NCBI GenBank assembly: GCA_964648295.1 | Contig: CAZYNH010000009.1 | Coordinates: 1-64,000 of the forward strand | Reading direction: 5' to 3' | DNA length: 64,000 nucleotides | Origin: UBA4055 sp964648295 | GTDB lineage: Bacteria > UBA4055 | Shown: positions 17,907-26,682 of the stretch, piece by piece | Layout of the letters: each line of letters opens with the position of its first letter | Numbering within the stretch: the stretch's first letter is position 1 | The notes under the pieces: generated by a model | The model's input: only the letters and a program-made list of their open reading frames with translations | Database searches by the model: none | What the model was told of the DNA's origin: nothing | Program-made: the position numbers and the translations under genes

Positions 17907-19322
17907 ATGAAGCACGGTCGCATTGACGACATAATTAAAAATGGAGAGAGTCAGACCCTCGAATTCAAAAAGAATTTCGATCAAGCCGCGCTCGAAACTG
18001 TGTGCGCTTTTGCGAATGCCTCAGGCGGAATTGTTCTTATAGGCATAAACGATGATAAAAAGCCGGTACAAGATATTAAGGTCGGATCCGAAACTCTTCA
18101 AAACTGGATAAACGAGATAAAAAACAAGACTCAGCCTCAGCTGATAGTTGACGCAGAGATCAGGGAATTTGACGGTTCAAATATAGTAGCTCTCTTTGTT
18201 GACGAATATCCAATAAAGCCTGTAGCACTCAAAGGAAGGTATTTCAAGAGGGTCAGGAACTCGAACCATCAGCTTTCTTTAAGCGAGATCAGCGACCTGT
18301 ACCTGAAGACCATGAACAGCAGCTGGGACTTTCACCATGACCCGCATCATTCTTACGATCATATTTCGGAAGAAAAAATACTCAAATTCATTAGGAAAGT
18401 CGAAAAACACAACAATTCCGGCATTAACATGACCCCTTATGAATTTATGTCTAAAATGGAGTTTGTCAGGGACGGTAAGATCACTATCGGAGCATATCTG
18501 CTCTTCGCGAAGGATCATTGTGTTATAACGGATATTCAGGCCGGCAGATTTAAAAGCCCGACAAAAATTATTGACGATATTACACTCAGCACCGACCTTT
18601 TCACGGAATCTGAAGAAATAATCAGGTTCATTCAGAAGAATATAATGCTGGAGTTCATAGTAACCGGAAAGCTTGAGCGCGAGGAAAGATACGACTATCC
18701 CATGGACGCGGTCAGGGAAATAGTGGTCAATATGATAGTCCACAGGGATTATAGGGAAAGCAGCGGGAGTACGATAAAAATATTTGACGACAGGATAGAA
18801 TTTTACAATCCGGGAAAACTCTTCGGAGGCATTACGATGGAGGATCTTCTGACCAATAACTACACATCGCAGGCAAGAAACAAAGTTATAGCGAAAGCAT
18901 TTAAGGAGATCGGATCTGTCGAAAGGTACGGATCAGGCATAAAAAGGGTATTTGATATATGCAGAGATTACGGAGTAATTTCGCCAAAATTCGAAGAAAA
19001 ATTCAACGGTTTTTTTGTCACACTCTATAAAGAAAGGCTAAGTGTCAGCGATGGTACTGTCCCAGAAAATGTCACAAGAATGTCACAGGAAATGTCACAG
19101 GAAATGTCACAGGAAATGTCACAGGAAATGTCACAGGAAATGTCCGGTGTTTTGGATTTGATAAATAAAAATAATACAATTACAACACGAGAGATGGCGG
19201 ATAAACTGAATTGCACAACAAGAACAATTTTCAGAATTATATCTGATTTGAAGAGCAAAGACATACTTAAGCGGATCGGACCCGACAAAGGCGGCCGCTG
19301 GGTAGTGCTTAAGCGTAAATAA
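17907..19322 (+). CDS. AlbA_2 (Schlafen-like) domain protein with GHKL-type ATPase and C-terminal HTH
   Basis: 471 residues. The N-terminal AlbA_2 domain (about 10-125) has E-F-K-K-N near 20 and A-N-A-S-G-G-I-V-L-I-G-I near 40. A RecG-C-like/HATPase_c_4 region follows, with V-N-M-I-V-H-R-D-Y and F-Y-N-P-G-K-L and, later, E-R-Y-G-S-G-I-K-R. Then come a linker of five tandem M-S-Q-E units (about 392-411) and a winged-helix HTH (T-T-R-E-M-A-D-K-L-N-C-T-T-R-T-I-F). Family members are annotated as transcriptional regulators or putative DNA-binding ATPases, some near defence genes; their function is mostly unknown. It sits between capG and the Wzz-like gene, which hints at control of the capsule block, but it could be an unrelated insertion. 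Confidence 0.8.
   Translation: MKHGRIDDIIKNGESQTLEFKKNFDQAALETVCAFANASGGIVLIGINDDKKPVQDIKVGSETLQNWINEIKNKTQPQLIVDAEIREFDGSNIVALFVDEYPIKPVALKGRYFKRVRNSNHQLSLSEISDLYLKTMNSSWDFHHDPHHSYDHISEEKILKFIRKVEKHNNSGINMTPYEFMSKMEFVRDGKITIGAYLLFAKDHCVITDIQAGRFKSPTKIIDDITLSTDLFTESEEIIRFIQKNIMLEFIVTGKLEREERYDYPMDAVREIVVNMIVHRDYRESSGSTIKIFDDRIEFYNPGKLFGGITMEDLLTNNYTSQARNKVIAKAFKEIGSVERYGSGIKRVFDICRDYGVISPKFEEKFNGFFVTLYKERLSVSDGTVPENVTRMSQEMSQEMSQEMSQEMSQEMSGVLDLINKNNTITTREMADKLNCTTRTIFRIISDLKSKDILKRIGPDKGGRWVVLKRK
19080..19139 (+). repeat. 12-bp tandem repeat, five perfect copies, inside the AlbA_2 gene
   Basis: The unit ATGTCACAGGAA is repeated five times without error (starts 19080, 19092, 19104, 19116, 19128). 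It is preceded by an 11-base near copy, ATGTCACAAGA, at 19069-19079. The in-frame product is (M-S-Q-E)5. The preceding near copy is read one base out of phase and gives E-N-V-T. Because the unit is a multiple of three, copy-number change would alter linker length without frameshift. Confidence 0.95.
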
Positions 19323-19328
19323 CCCTCT

Positions 19329-19356
19329 TTGATTTGCCGCAAAACTTTATTATATT
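19329..19356 (+). promoter_or_regulatory. Candidate promoter for the Wzz-like gene
   Basis: TTGATT (19329-19334), 16-bp spacer, TATATT (19351-19356), in the 77-bp gap before ATG 19400. Spacing is one base short of that in most other candidates here. Confidence 0.4.
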
Positions 19357-19399
19357 TACAGCGTATAAAAAAGAACATCAATAAATACAGGGAACACAA

Positions 19400-20476
19400 A
19401 TGACAGAAGCCGCTCAGACAGAACTAAACCGCCGGAAAACCGATCACGAAATAGACCTTATAGAAATAATCACCATCCTCTGGAAAGCCAGAAAATTCAT
19501 AGCCGCAGTCACCGCAATATCACTCGCAATAGGAATACTATACATAATCTTCGCCACACCGATGTACAGAGGAACTATTACGCTATATTCAGCTGTTGAT
19601 ACGGGCGCGAATTCACCTATGTCAATAATGGCCAGACAACTTGGAGCAGGTGGTGCGCAGACAGGAGCTACTTATTATAACATTCCAGATGTCGTTAAAA
19701 GCCGTACACTTGCCGAAAAGATAGTCGGTCATGAATGGGAAATAGAAGGATTTGATAAAAAAGTAAGTCTGGTAGAATATTTTGATTATATATTTGATGC
19801 GGAAGAGCCCGAAAAATTCGAGAACGAGCTTGATGAAAAGCTTTGGAGAGAGAGAAAATTCTATAACTACAGTCAGTATATATCAGGCGACAGGATCAGC
19901 GTAGTTGCAAACGACAAAACTGGGCTTATTACTGTTACGGTTGACATGGAATCTCCGGCATTAGCTAGTGATATCGCCAATTTCATTTCCCTTTTTGTAA
20001 CGAACTGGGTGAACGATGTACAGAAAGAAAAGATAAGAAGTAACCTCGAATTCATAAACGAAAGAGCTGCAGTACTTGGTGCTGAATTGCAGGATGCAGA
20101 GAATGAGCTGAAAAAATTCAGAGAAACAAACAGGAACATTTTAAATTCTCCAGATCTTCAGCTTGAACTGCAAAGATTACAAAGACAGGTCACTATCAAG
20201 CAGGAAGTTTATTTGACAATGATAAAGCAGAGGGAGATCAATCAGATCGAAGAGAACAAAAGTGTTGATGTAGTCAGAATACTTGATAAAGCAATATACA
20301 ACCCGGTTCCATATTCCCCTGATAAAAAGAATGTAATGGCTGGGTCAATTTTTGTGGGTATTATATTGAATTCATTTGTAATGATCCTTTTTTTCTTTTT
20401 ATACAGAGGAATAGAGAAAAAGACAAAGAATGTTCCGGGCTTTATGAACAAAATAAAATCAATTATGAAAATCTGA
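19400..20476 (+). CDS. Wzz-type chain-length determinant / polysaccharide co-polymerase
   Basis: 358 residues. There is an N-terminal cytoplasmic stretch, a first membrane helix near 33-53 (F-I-A-A-V-T-A-I-S-L-A-I-G), a periplasmic region of about 250 residues with an alpha-helical coiled part (about 210-290), and a second membrane helix near 313-335. The P-V-P-Y-S-P-D-K-K-N motif just before the second helix is the proline-rich signature of Wzz/PCP proteins. No C-terminal tyrosine-kinase domain is present. It would set glycan length and contact the SLBB exporter and Wzy. Its stop abuts the stop of the convergent flippase gene, with no intergenic base. Confidence 0.87.
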   Translation: MTEAAQTELNRRKTDHEIDLIEIITILWKARKFIAAVTAISLAIGILYIIFATPMYRGTITLYSAVDTGANSPMSIMARQLGAGGAQTGATYYNIPDVVKSRTLAEKIVGHEWEIEGFDKKVSLVEYFDYIFDAEEPEKFENELDEKLWRERKFYNYSQYISGDRISVVANDKTGLITVTVDMESPALASDIANFISLFVTNWVNDVQKEKIRSNLEFINERAAVLGAELQDAENELKKFRETNRNILNSPDLQLELQRLQRQVTIKQEVYLTMIKQREINQIEENKSVDVVRILDKAIYNPVPYSPDKKNVMAGSIFVGIILNSFVMILFFFLYRGIEKKTKNVPGFMNKIKSIMKI

Positions 20477-21922
20477 TCATTTTTTTCTGAATTTTGAAGT
20501 TACAATGTTTTTCATAATCGTGTAAGATTCGAGTTTGAATAAAGAAGATAAAGTTATAAAGACTAAAGTGCCTGCAATCAATTGGATTAAAACAAGCAGA
20601 TATACATTCATTTTAACATAAGATACTATCCATGCAGAAGAGGAAGCCAGAATTGAAACAAGAGCTATCGGAGAAATGTCTTTTAACTGATCTAATGTTG
20701 AATATTCGATCTCCTTCCCACAATAGTGCATGTTTATCAACACGCTGATAAGAGAAGTCAATATACTACCGATCAATAGTGCTGATACGCTCATTTTTAG
20801 AGTAATGAGGATCGATACAAAAAGAAAGATGTTCTTAATCACTTCAAGGATCACAAGCTTTTTACCTTTCCCTTTAACTTTTAAAATATTTTCATTGATT
20901 GAATGGAGAGGATAAAGTAAACCAAATATACAAAGCAATCTAAAGTAAGGAACCGCAGGCATCCATTTCTCGGTGAGCAGAACATAAAAAAGATTATCTG
21001 CAACCGCCAGCAGGATCAGCATAAGCGGAGTTATTATGAACATAGTTTGAGTTATTATCTTTCTATAACCGAGTCTCAGTCTTATATCGTCTGTTTGTTT
21101 TGTTGACAGTACCGGGTACGAAACATTCTGAATTATTCCAGTGATACTCTGAGTAGGGATCTCTTCAAATCTCTTAGCCTGATTATAGAAACCGACTTCG
21201 TTTAAAGGGTAGAACTTTCCTATCAGAAGAGTATAAATATTTCTGGCTATAATTTTTATAACACCTATTCCAAGCAGACTCAGGCTGAAAGGCGCAATTT
21301 CTTTAATAGATAAGAAGTCAAACTTAAACTTTGGCCGCCATTTAATTACAAACCATACAAAAACATTCAGCAATAGTGTCTGACTTAGCATTTGAATAAC
21401 AAGTGTCCAAACCCCCATACCATTGTAAGCTAAAATGATGCCGATAATACCTGACATTAAAGACGAAAGAATAGTTATCTTAGCATAAGATTTGAATTTG
21501 AGTTGTTTTTTGAGCAGGGTAGAGTGAATCAAACCTAAAGAATTTAGAGGAAATACAAGGAAGATTATTTTCGCTATATTTTCGAGCCTTGGAGTATTAT
21601 AAAATTCTGCGATAAATGGGCTTAGTGAAAATAAAATAATATATATTACAAAACCAATAATAATTTGTAAGAAAAAGATCGTAGAATAATCAGTATCCGT
21701 CGCGTCCTGCTTCCTGATCAAAGCCTGGCCAAACCCAGAATCAAGAATCACAATTCCAAGGGCAGTAAAAATCGAAAGCATACCTATCAGGCCATAATCT
21801 TCCGGACTAAGTATTCTGGCTATTATAATTGTTATCAGAAGCTGGATACCGAGAGTCGAGAATTTCTGCACTCCATTCCAGAATATACCTGAAACAGTTT
21901 TTGTAGTCAGACTGGATGTCAT
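20477..21922 (-). CDS. Wzx-type oligosaccharide flippase (MOP superfamily)
   Basis: 481 residues with about 12-14 hydrophobic helices. The N-terminus (G-I-F-W-N-G-V-Q-K-F-S) and the L-S-P-E-D-Y-G-L-I-G-M loop, followed by G-F-G-Q-A-L-I-R-K, match the WzxC/polysaccharide biosynthesis branch of the MOP exporters. It would flip undecaprenyl-diphosphate-linked repeat units to the periplasmic face. It is the last gene of the - strand serotype operon (30892 down to 20477), directly abutting the GT4 gene upstream. A+T-rich codon use matches the rest of this operon and contrasts with the first block. Confidence 0.9.
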   Translation of the reverse strand: MTSSLTTKTVSGIFWNGVQKFSTLGIQLLITIIIARILSPEDYGLIGMLSIFTALGIVILDSGFGQALIRKQDATDTDYSTIFFLQIIIGFVIYIILFSLSPFIAEFYNTPRLENIAKIIFLVFPLNSLGLIHSTLLKKQLKFKSYAKITILSSLMSGIIGIILAYNGMGVWTLVIQMLSQTLLLNVFVWFVIKWRPKFKFDFLSIKEIAPFSLSLLGIGVIKIIARNIYTLLIGKFYPLNEVGFYNQAKRFEEIPTQSITGIIQNVSYPVLSTKQTDDIRLRLGYRKIITQTMFIITPLMLILLAVADNLFYVLLTEKWMPAVPYFRLLCIFGLLYPLHSINENILKVKGKGKKLVILEVIKNIFLFVSILITLKMSVSALLIGSILTSLISVLINMHYCGKEIEYSTLDQLKDISPIALVSILASSSAWIVSYVKMNVYLLVLIQLIAGTLVFITLSSLFKLESYTIMKNIVTSKFRKK

Positions 21923-23050
21923 CTATATTTTCTTATATATTTCAATTAATTTTATACCTTCAATTTCCCAGCATAATTCTTCAGATGCTTTAATAGCACT
22001 AGTCTGTAATCTTTTGTACATCTCTTTGTCATTATACAACCTGTTTATTGCCTCAGAGATTAATTCAGGAGTAACATCGTCTAATACTATACCAAAGCCG
22101 TACTTTTCATTAAGATAAACATGCTCAGGAACATTGGAGAGGATTACGGGCAACCCAGCCTGAACGCATTCAAATATTTTATTGGATACAGTATATTTAA
22201 AATTATCAGAAACCGGTTTAGTTAAGATAACACCAACATGTGACCTTGAAGCTGCAGCAACTAATTCAGACACTTCAACCGGAGGATCGAATCTGACTGT
22301 TTTTTGTAAATTATTGGAAGCTATCAAATCCTTTAATTTTTCTTCAATACTTCCGAACCCTCTTAGCACAAGATTAATTCCGGTGTCCAAAGTTTTTGCG
22401 GATAAGACGAATTCTTCATAACCTCTGTGTGGAGACATTATGCCCTGATAAAGAACTTCAAAATCCGGATTTTTCGGTTTCAGCTCATCTTGTTTTATGG
22501 AAAAAGGGCAATTCGTTACTACAGTTGGTTTTTCGATCTTATACATACCAGACAGAACAACTGCAGCTGCGTTGCTTACGGATACGACTTTATTCACTCT
22601 TTTTATTATGAATCCTTCAATTTTAGTAATAATCCACCTTATTTTTCTCATTGAATTTAATTGAGGCATTCCCGTATATATTTCATGGCTATCATAAACA
22701 ATTTTACTTTTAGTAAAAAATGAGGCTAAATAAGCTGAAGGTAAAGTATCGAAGTCATTCGCATGTATTATATCAGGTTTTAATTCTATGCATTTTTTTG
22801 TAAGGTTGTATATAGGCAGCCACATTCTGAGGAATTTTTTTATCTTTGATTTTAAATAGCCGCGATATTTAAGATCAAGCGGGTATATCCATGTCTTATA
22901 AGGAAGATTTTCTAGGAACTTCTCGTCGTAATTCTTATCATAAGTACCAAGGACAGTTACATCAAACCCCTGCTGATGCGCCAGTAAAGCTTCTTTTTGT
23001 ACTCGCGGGTCTTTTTTCAAACTATTGGTTATAAGCAGGCATATCTTCAT
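21923..23050 (-). CDS. Glycosyltransferase family 4-like
   Basis: 375 residues. The N-terminus reads K-I-C-L-L-I-T-N-S-L-K-K-D-P-R-V, and I-I-H-A-N-D-F-D near 95 is typical of the N-terminal GT-B domain. The C-terminal domain has V-L-Y-Q-G-I-M-S-P-H-R-G-Y-E and F-E-C-V-Q-A-G-L-P-V-I-L-S, the expected nucleotide-sugar binding region of retaining GT4 enzymes. It adds one sugar to the lipid-linked repeat unit at the cytoplasmic membrane face. The donor cannot be read from sequence. It overlaps the upstream acyltransferase by 4 bp and abuts the flippase gene. Confidence 0.88.
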   Translation of the reverse strand: MKICLLITNSLKKDPRVQKEALLAHQQGFDVTVLGTYDKNYDEKFLENLPYKTWIYPLDLKYRGYLKSKIKKFLRMWLPIYNLTKKCIELKPDIIHANDFDTLPSAYLASFFTKSKIVYDSHEIYTGMPQLNSMRKIRWIITKIEGFIIKRVNKVVSVSNAAAVVLSGMYKIEKPTVVTNCPFSIKQDELKPKNPDFEVLYQGIMSPHRGYEEFVLSAKTLDTGINLVLRGFGSIEEKLKDLIASNNLQKTVRFDPPVEVSELVAAASRSHVGVILTKPVSDNFKYTVSNKIFECVQAGLPVILSNVPEHVYLNEKYGFGIVLDDVTPELISEAINRLYNDKEMYKRLQTSAIKASEELCWEIEGIKLIEIYKKI

Positions 23051-23739
23051 TTATTCATTTCCTTTATTATCTCTGGGTCGTTCAGAAAAATTTCAATATC
23101 TTCAAAAAGATCAACTTTACTTTTTATCCACTTCTCGTCTTTTTCCCACCATTTTAGTTTTAATAATTTATCAATCTGTTCATCAGAAAATCTTTTTCCT
23201 ATCACTTTTGCGGGTATTCCACCTACAATTGTATAAGGCTCAACATCTTTAGTGACGAGTGCATGCGCGCCTATTACAGCACCGTCACCTACTGTAACAG
23301 GACCGAGTATTGTTACTCCATAACTGATAAGTACATCGTTACCAATTTTGATTGGAAATCCGGAAATGCCATTTTTTCCGAATTCATCGAATTTTTGCCT
23401 AATTGTATAAGTTGCTCCGCACTGTTTACGGAGTGAGTAGAATACAGGGCTGGTTGAGACAAAATCTTTGGCAGGATGAGTAGCACTCATGAGTGTTACC
23501 TTGGCACTAATCGAGTTATATCTACCAATCTCACCTATCACATTACTTTCGTAACCTATATAAGTACACCTACCTATCTTTCCTCCTACAATGCAGTTGT
23601 TTCCGAATTTATTACTTCCTTCTATTTCAGTCCCAAATAAAACTCTACAATTATAACCGAGCCCGATATTCTTGAATTTGAGAGAGATGAATAAATTATA
23701 TAAATTGTTGACAATTATTTTGATATAATATTTAAACAA
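23047..23739 (-). CDS. Hexapeptide-repeat (LbH) O-acyltransferase
   Basis: 230 residues. Left-handed beta-helix repeats of the [LIV]-G-x-x-x-x type run through about 35-75 and again 130-175 (I-G-N-D-V-L-I-S-Y-G-V-T-I-L-G-P-V, G-D-G-A-V-I-G-A-H-A-L-V-T-K-D-V). V-G-G-I-P-A-K-V-I-G-K-R-F closes the helix, as in CatB/xenobiotic acetyltransferases. An active-site histidine is likely in S-A-T-H-P near 82. It probably O-acetylates a sugar of the repeat unit. It overlaps the polymerase gene by 8 bp and the GT4 gene by 4 bp. Confidence 0.87.
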   Translation of the reverse strand: MFKYYIKIIVNNLYNLFISLKFKNIGLGYNCRVLFGTEIEGSNKFGNNCIVGGKIGRCTYIGYESNVIGEIGRYNSISAKVTLMSATHPAKDFVSTSPVFYSLRKQCGATYTIRQKFDEFGKNGISGFPIKIGNDVLISYGVTILGPVTVGDGAVIGAHALVTKDVEPYTIVGGIPAKVIGKRFSDEQIDKLLKLKWWEKDEKWIKSKVDLFEDIEIFLNDPEIIKEMNK

Positions 23740-24982
23740 TTTTCCTCCTTTGATTATCCAAATTAGAATAAAATGAATTTAAGCCTAAAGCAAGAATCAT
23801 AAAAAACGGTATTTCAGCAATATAAGTTGAAGAGATCATTAATTTTACACAAATTATTGGTAAAAATATTAAAATAAGTGTACATAAAGAAGACGAATAT
23901 TTATAGCTTTTTTTTATTCCATTGTAAATAATATAAAACAGTGATAAGATATACATGCTACCAATCAAGAGACCGTATTGAACGAATATTTCTAGGAATA
24001 AATTATGTGAATATGATACTCTGTCAGTATAAAATTTTTCAGCAATTGAAATTCTGTCTCCAGCCATACCTAGACCAAAAAATAAATTATCTTTGAAAAC
24101 GTCGAAACTGTTTGTAAAAAAACCAATTCGTCCGTTATCCCAGCCAATTTGATCAAGGAGTATTTTATTTAGAGTTCTGCTTTTTATTCCGTGATCTTCT
24201 AGAAATAAAGCTAGTTCAGTTCCATAATTGTAGAATCCTTTTGATAATACAAAAAAAGCGAGAAGTATTGAAAATAATATAGCATATTTGCTGATTCGTT
24301 TATCAAGATTGAAAACACTAAATATCAAAAAAAAGAAAGCCACGCTGAGAGACGCGCCTCTGCTTCCGTTAGCAAAAATTATTAAAATGCCCATAATTGC
24401 TATTAATACTATAGTTATATTTGTTTTCTTGTACACTTCGGAGATCAAAATAAGAACTGGAATTAGGATCACATAAGAAAAGACCATATTATATTCCAAA
24501 AATCTTTCATCAGTAGCTTTGACAAATAATGATAATGCAGCGAATAGAACAATAAATATTGATATCTTTTTCAAATGGTCGAGTAAAATTTCATATCTAT
24601 AAACAGCTCGCGCAAAAAAATATGCAGGAAGGGTTTGAGAAACAAGATAAAAAAAAGGCATATATAGATGTGGTCTGTTTTCAGGATAGAAAAGATAGCT
24701 ACTGAACCAAAGAATCATGATAAATGCCGGAAAGAGGATCATATCCCTTTTTAAAGGAAGATTCTTCAAAAATACAGCCCAAAAATATACTATGAATAAA
24801 ATGGAAAGGTAGAGAAGCATGTCGAATTTTCTAAAGAAGGGGAAGAATTTATAAGAAAAAACAGATCCGATCACGATCAATGGGTTATATATGAAAATTG
24901 CACATAGCGCTATTATTGCAGGTTTATCATCGAAATTGACTTTATTATCAGAATATTCAGTATTTACAGATGCTTTATTCAT
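23732..24982 (-). CDS. O-antigen polymerase/ligase-like membrane protein (Wzy)
   Basis: 416 residues with roughly ten to twelve hydrophobic helices and a long periplasmic loop (about 270-330). That loop contains G-L-G-M-A-G-D-R and R-V-S-Y-S-H-N-L-F-L-E-I-F-V-Q-Y-G; the S-H-N-x-x-L-E motif followed by Q-Y-G-L is typical of Wzy/WaaL proteins. Wzy joins repeat units in the periplasm. Its place among flippase, glycosyltransferase and acyltransferase genes favours polymerase over ligase. It overlaps both neighbours by 8 bp. The sequence is among the most A+T-rich in the window. Confidence 0.87.
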   Translation of the reverse strand: MNKASVNTEYSDNKVNFDDKPAIIALCAIFIYNPLIVIGSVFSYKFFPFFRKFDMLLYLSILFIVYFWAVFLKNLPLKRDMILFPAFIMILWFSSYLFYPENRPHLYMPFFYLVSQTLPAYFFARAVYRYEILLDHLKKISIFIVLFAALSLFVKATDERFLEYNMVFSYVILIPVLILISEVYKKTNITIVLIAIMGILIIFANGSRGASLSVAFFFLIFSVFNLDKRISKYAILFSILLAFFVLSKGFYNYGTELALFLEDHGIKSRTLNKILLDQIGWDNGRIGFFTNSFDVFKDNLFFGLGMAGDRISIAEKFYTDRVSYSHNLFLEIFVQYGLLIGSMYILSLFYIIYNGIKKSYKYSSSLCTLILIFLPIICVKLMISSTYIAEIPFFMILALGLNSFYSNLDNQRRKIV

Positions 24983-26141
24983 ATATTTTTTTCATTTCAT
25001 CTGTGTTTGACATACAATCAAACACCTTCATATCCTTGCAGTATTTTTTCATTGAATCTATAGTTTGTTGTTTTTTATTAAGAATTTCTATTAGAATTTT
25101 TTTAAGATCTATGCTATCGACTTCGAGCCAGTATCCATTTTTACCTTCTATCAGATAATCCTCAATATTGCTTGTCTTATTAGTTAGAACCGGAGTACCA
25201 CAACTAATAGATTCAACGAATTTTGTAGGAAAACCTGCGTTATTTGTTTTGTTATTCTCTCTTAGGAAAGCTGAATAATCAGCATTCGTAACTTCTCTAA
25301 TTACTTCTTTATGAGGTATCCTTCCTAGAAATGCAGAAAAATTCGATATTGAATTTATCTGAGCTTCAGAGTAATAGTTATATCTTGCTAGAAACTCGTC
25401 TTTTGAAATTCCGATTATTCGGAATTCAAGAATCTGTGAAATATTATCTACCTCAAGCATGGTATCAATAAGTAGATTTATCTTGTCCTTCCCACCTGGC
25501 GAACCAGCATACACTATCACTGTCTTATCTTTCTTAGGTATAGTCTCAACTTTCCATTTTTCATCCGAAAGATCAACTAGCGGAGGTAGCAATATCGCAT
25601 TTCTGACTGTATCTTTATAATATTCATACAGGTATTTACTAATGCAGATTATGCCATCGAGTTTTTTGTTGTAGTATCGCATTCTTAATTCAGAGTCGAA
25701 AAACTTTATAAGCCCGAGAATATTTCTTATTTTGTGCCCGTACCACTCAGTTATATCTGCTTTCAACTTAATATTGTTATTTTTGCAGTATTTTATTAGT
25801 TTTGAGCTTGCAATGGCAGGGAAATTATAGGTAATTATTATGTCAGGTTTTAAATTCTTAGATTTAATAAGATACTTGATGTTATCTATTTTAGTAACAT
25901 ACTTGATCCAGCTGGAGATAGAATTCGGATAGGGAATTGACCATGCTTCAAAGCCATAGAATTTTTTGTTAGAATCATCAAGATTTGTAAATTTTTGTTC
26001 TTTGTGGATGCCAAGGAATTTAACATCGTGACCAAGAGATCTTAGTAGCTTTGCATTCGCAATTACTCTCTGTGCCGCAGCATTTTTATCGGGAAGTTCG
26101 AATCCACCAACATAAAGAATATTTCTTCCTACATTTTCCAA
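24975..26141 (-). CDS. Glycosyltransferase family 4
   Basis: 388 residues. The GT-B start is I-L-Y-V-G-G-F-E-L-P-D-K-N-A-A-A-Q-R-V. The C-terminal domain shows V-I-V-Y-A-G-S-P-G-G-K-D-K (nucleotide-sugar binding glycine loop) and F-P-T-K-F-V-E-S-I-S-C-G-T-P-V-L-T-N near 300, equivalent to the E-x7-E region of GT4 enzymes. It would add one residue to the lipid-linked repeat unit. It lies 1 bp from the upstream acyltransferase and overlaps Wzy by 8 bp. Confidence 0.87.
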   Translation of the reverse strand: MENVGRNILYVGGFELPDKNAAAQRVIANAKLLRSLGHDVKFLGIHKEQKFTNLDDSNKKFYGFEAWSIPYPNSISSWIKYVTKIDNIKYLIKSKNLKPDIIITYNFPAIASSKLIKYCKNNNIKLKADITEWYGHKIRNILGLIKFFDSELRMRYYNKKLDGIICISKYLYEYYKDTVRNAILLPPLVDLSDEKWKVETIPKKDKTVIVYAGSPGGKDKINLLIDTMLEVDNISQILEFRIIGISKDEFLARYNYYSEAQINSISNFSAFLGRIPHKEVIREVTNADYSAFLRENNKTNNAGFPTKFVESISCGTPVLTNKTSNIEDYLIEGKNGYWLEVDSIDLKKILIEILNKKQQTIDSMKKYCKDMKVFDCMSNTDEMKKIYE

Positions 26142-26142
26142 G

Positions 26143-26682
26143 CTATTTTATTCCAAATAATCGTTTAAGTTCTTTCTCTTTGGCTTTGTAAGTCAGATTA
26201 CCAATATGTAACGAGTCTTTCTTTGCTTTCTCTAGGTATTCATCAATTGATTTAATTCTTTTGGCCGGAACACCCACAGCTACTGAATTGTCAGGAATAT
26301 CTCTGGTAACAATTGAACCGGCTCCAATTATTACATTATTTCCAATATTGACACCAGGCATGATAATGGTGTTTATTCCGATATAAACATCATTACCCAC
26401 AGTTATAGGTTTTGTGATTTCAAGATCAGGTACATATTTTCTTAATATCAATGTGCCACCGTCATGGTTGATAAATTTAACTCCATTAGTAATATGGACA
26501 TTATTACCTAAAGTAATCAGCCATGGTTCTGTACTGAACATCGAAAAACTGCTGCAATAGATGAATACTTTTCCTTTTATGTTAACACCAAGATGTTTAG
26601 CATATTTTACAGGATATAACTTCCCGTATATGAAGTACCATATAATATAAATTTTTTTTAATACATGAACTATTCTTCTCAA
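26143..26682 (-). CDS. Hexapeptide-repeat acyltransferase (WbbJ/maltose-O-acetyltransferase type)
   Basis: 179 residues. LbH repeats cover about 30-150: L-G-N-N-V-H-I-T-N-G-V, G-N-D-V-Y-I-G-I-N-T-I-I-M-P-G-V-N-I-G-N-N-V-I-I-G-A, then S-V-A-V-G-V-P-A-K-R-I. K-F-I-N-H-D-G-G supplies the probable catalytic histidine. It is shorter than the other acyltransferase in this operon (230 residues) and belongs to a different subgroup, so two distinct acyl modifications are likely. It overlaps the upstream GT4 gene by 4 bp (ATGA type). Confidence 0.87.
   Translation of the reverse strand: MRRIVHVLKKIYIIWYFIYGKLYPVKYAKHLGVNIKGKVFIYCSSFSMFSTEPWLITLGNNVHITNGVKFINHDGGTLILRKYVPDLEITKPITVGNDVYIGINTIIMPGVNIGNNVIIGAGSIVTRDIPDNSVAVGVPAKRIKSIDEYLEKAKKDSLHIGNLTYKAKEKELKRLFGIK

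Noticed and set aside
19080..19139. Phase-variable on/off switch by the tandem repeat
   Set aside because: The unit is 12 bp, a multiple of three, so gain or loss of units keeps the frame. Length variation remains possible.
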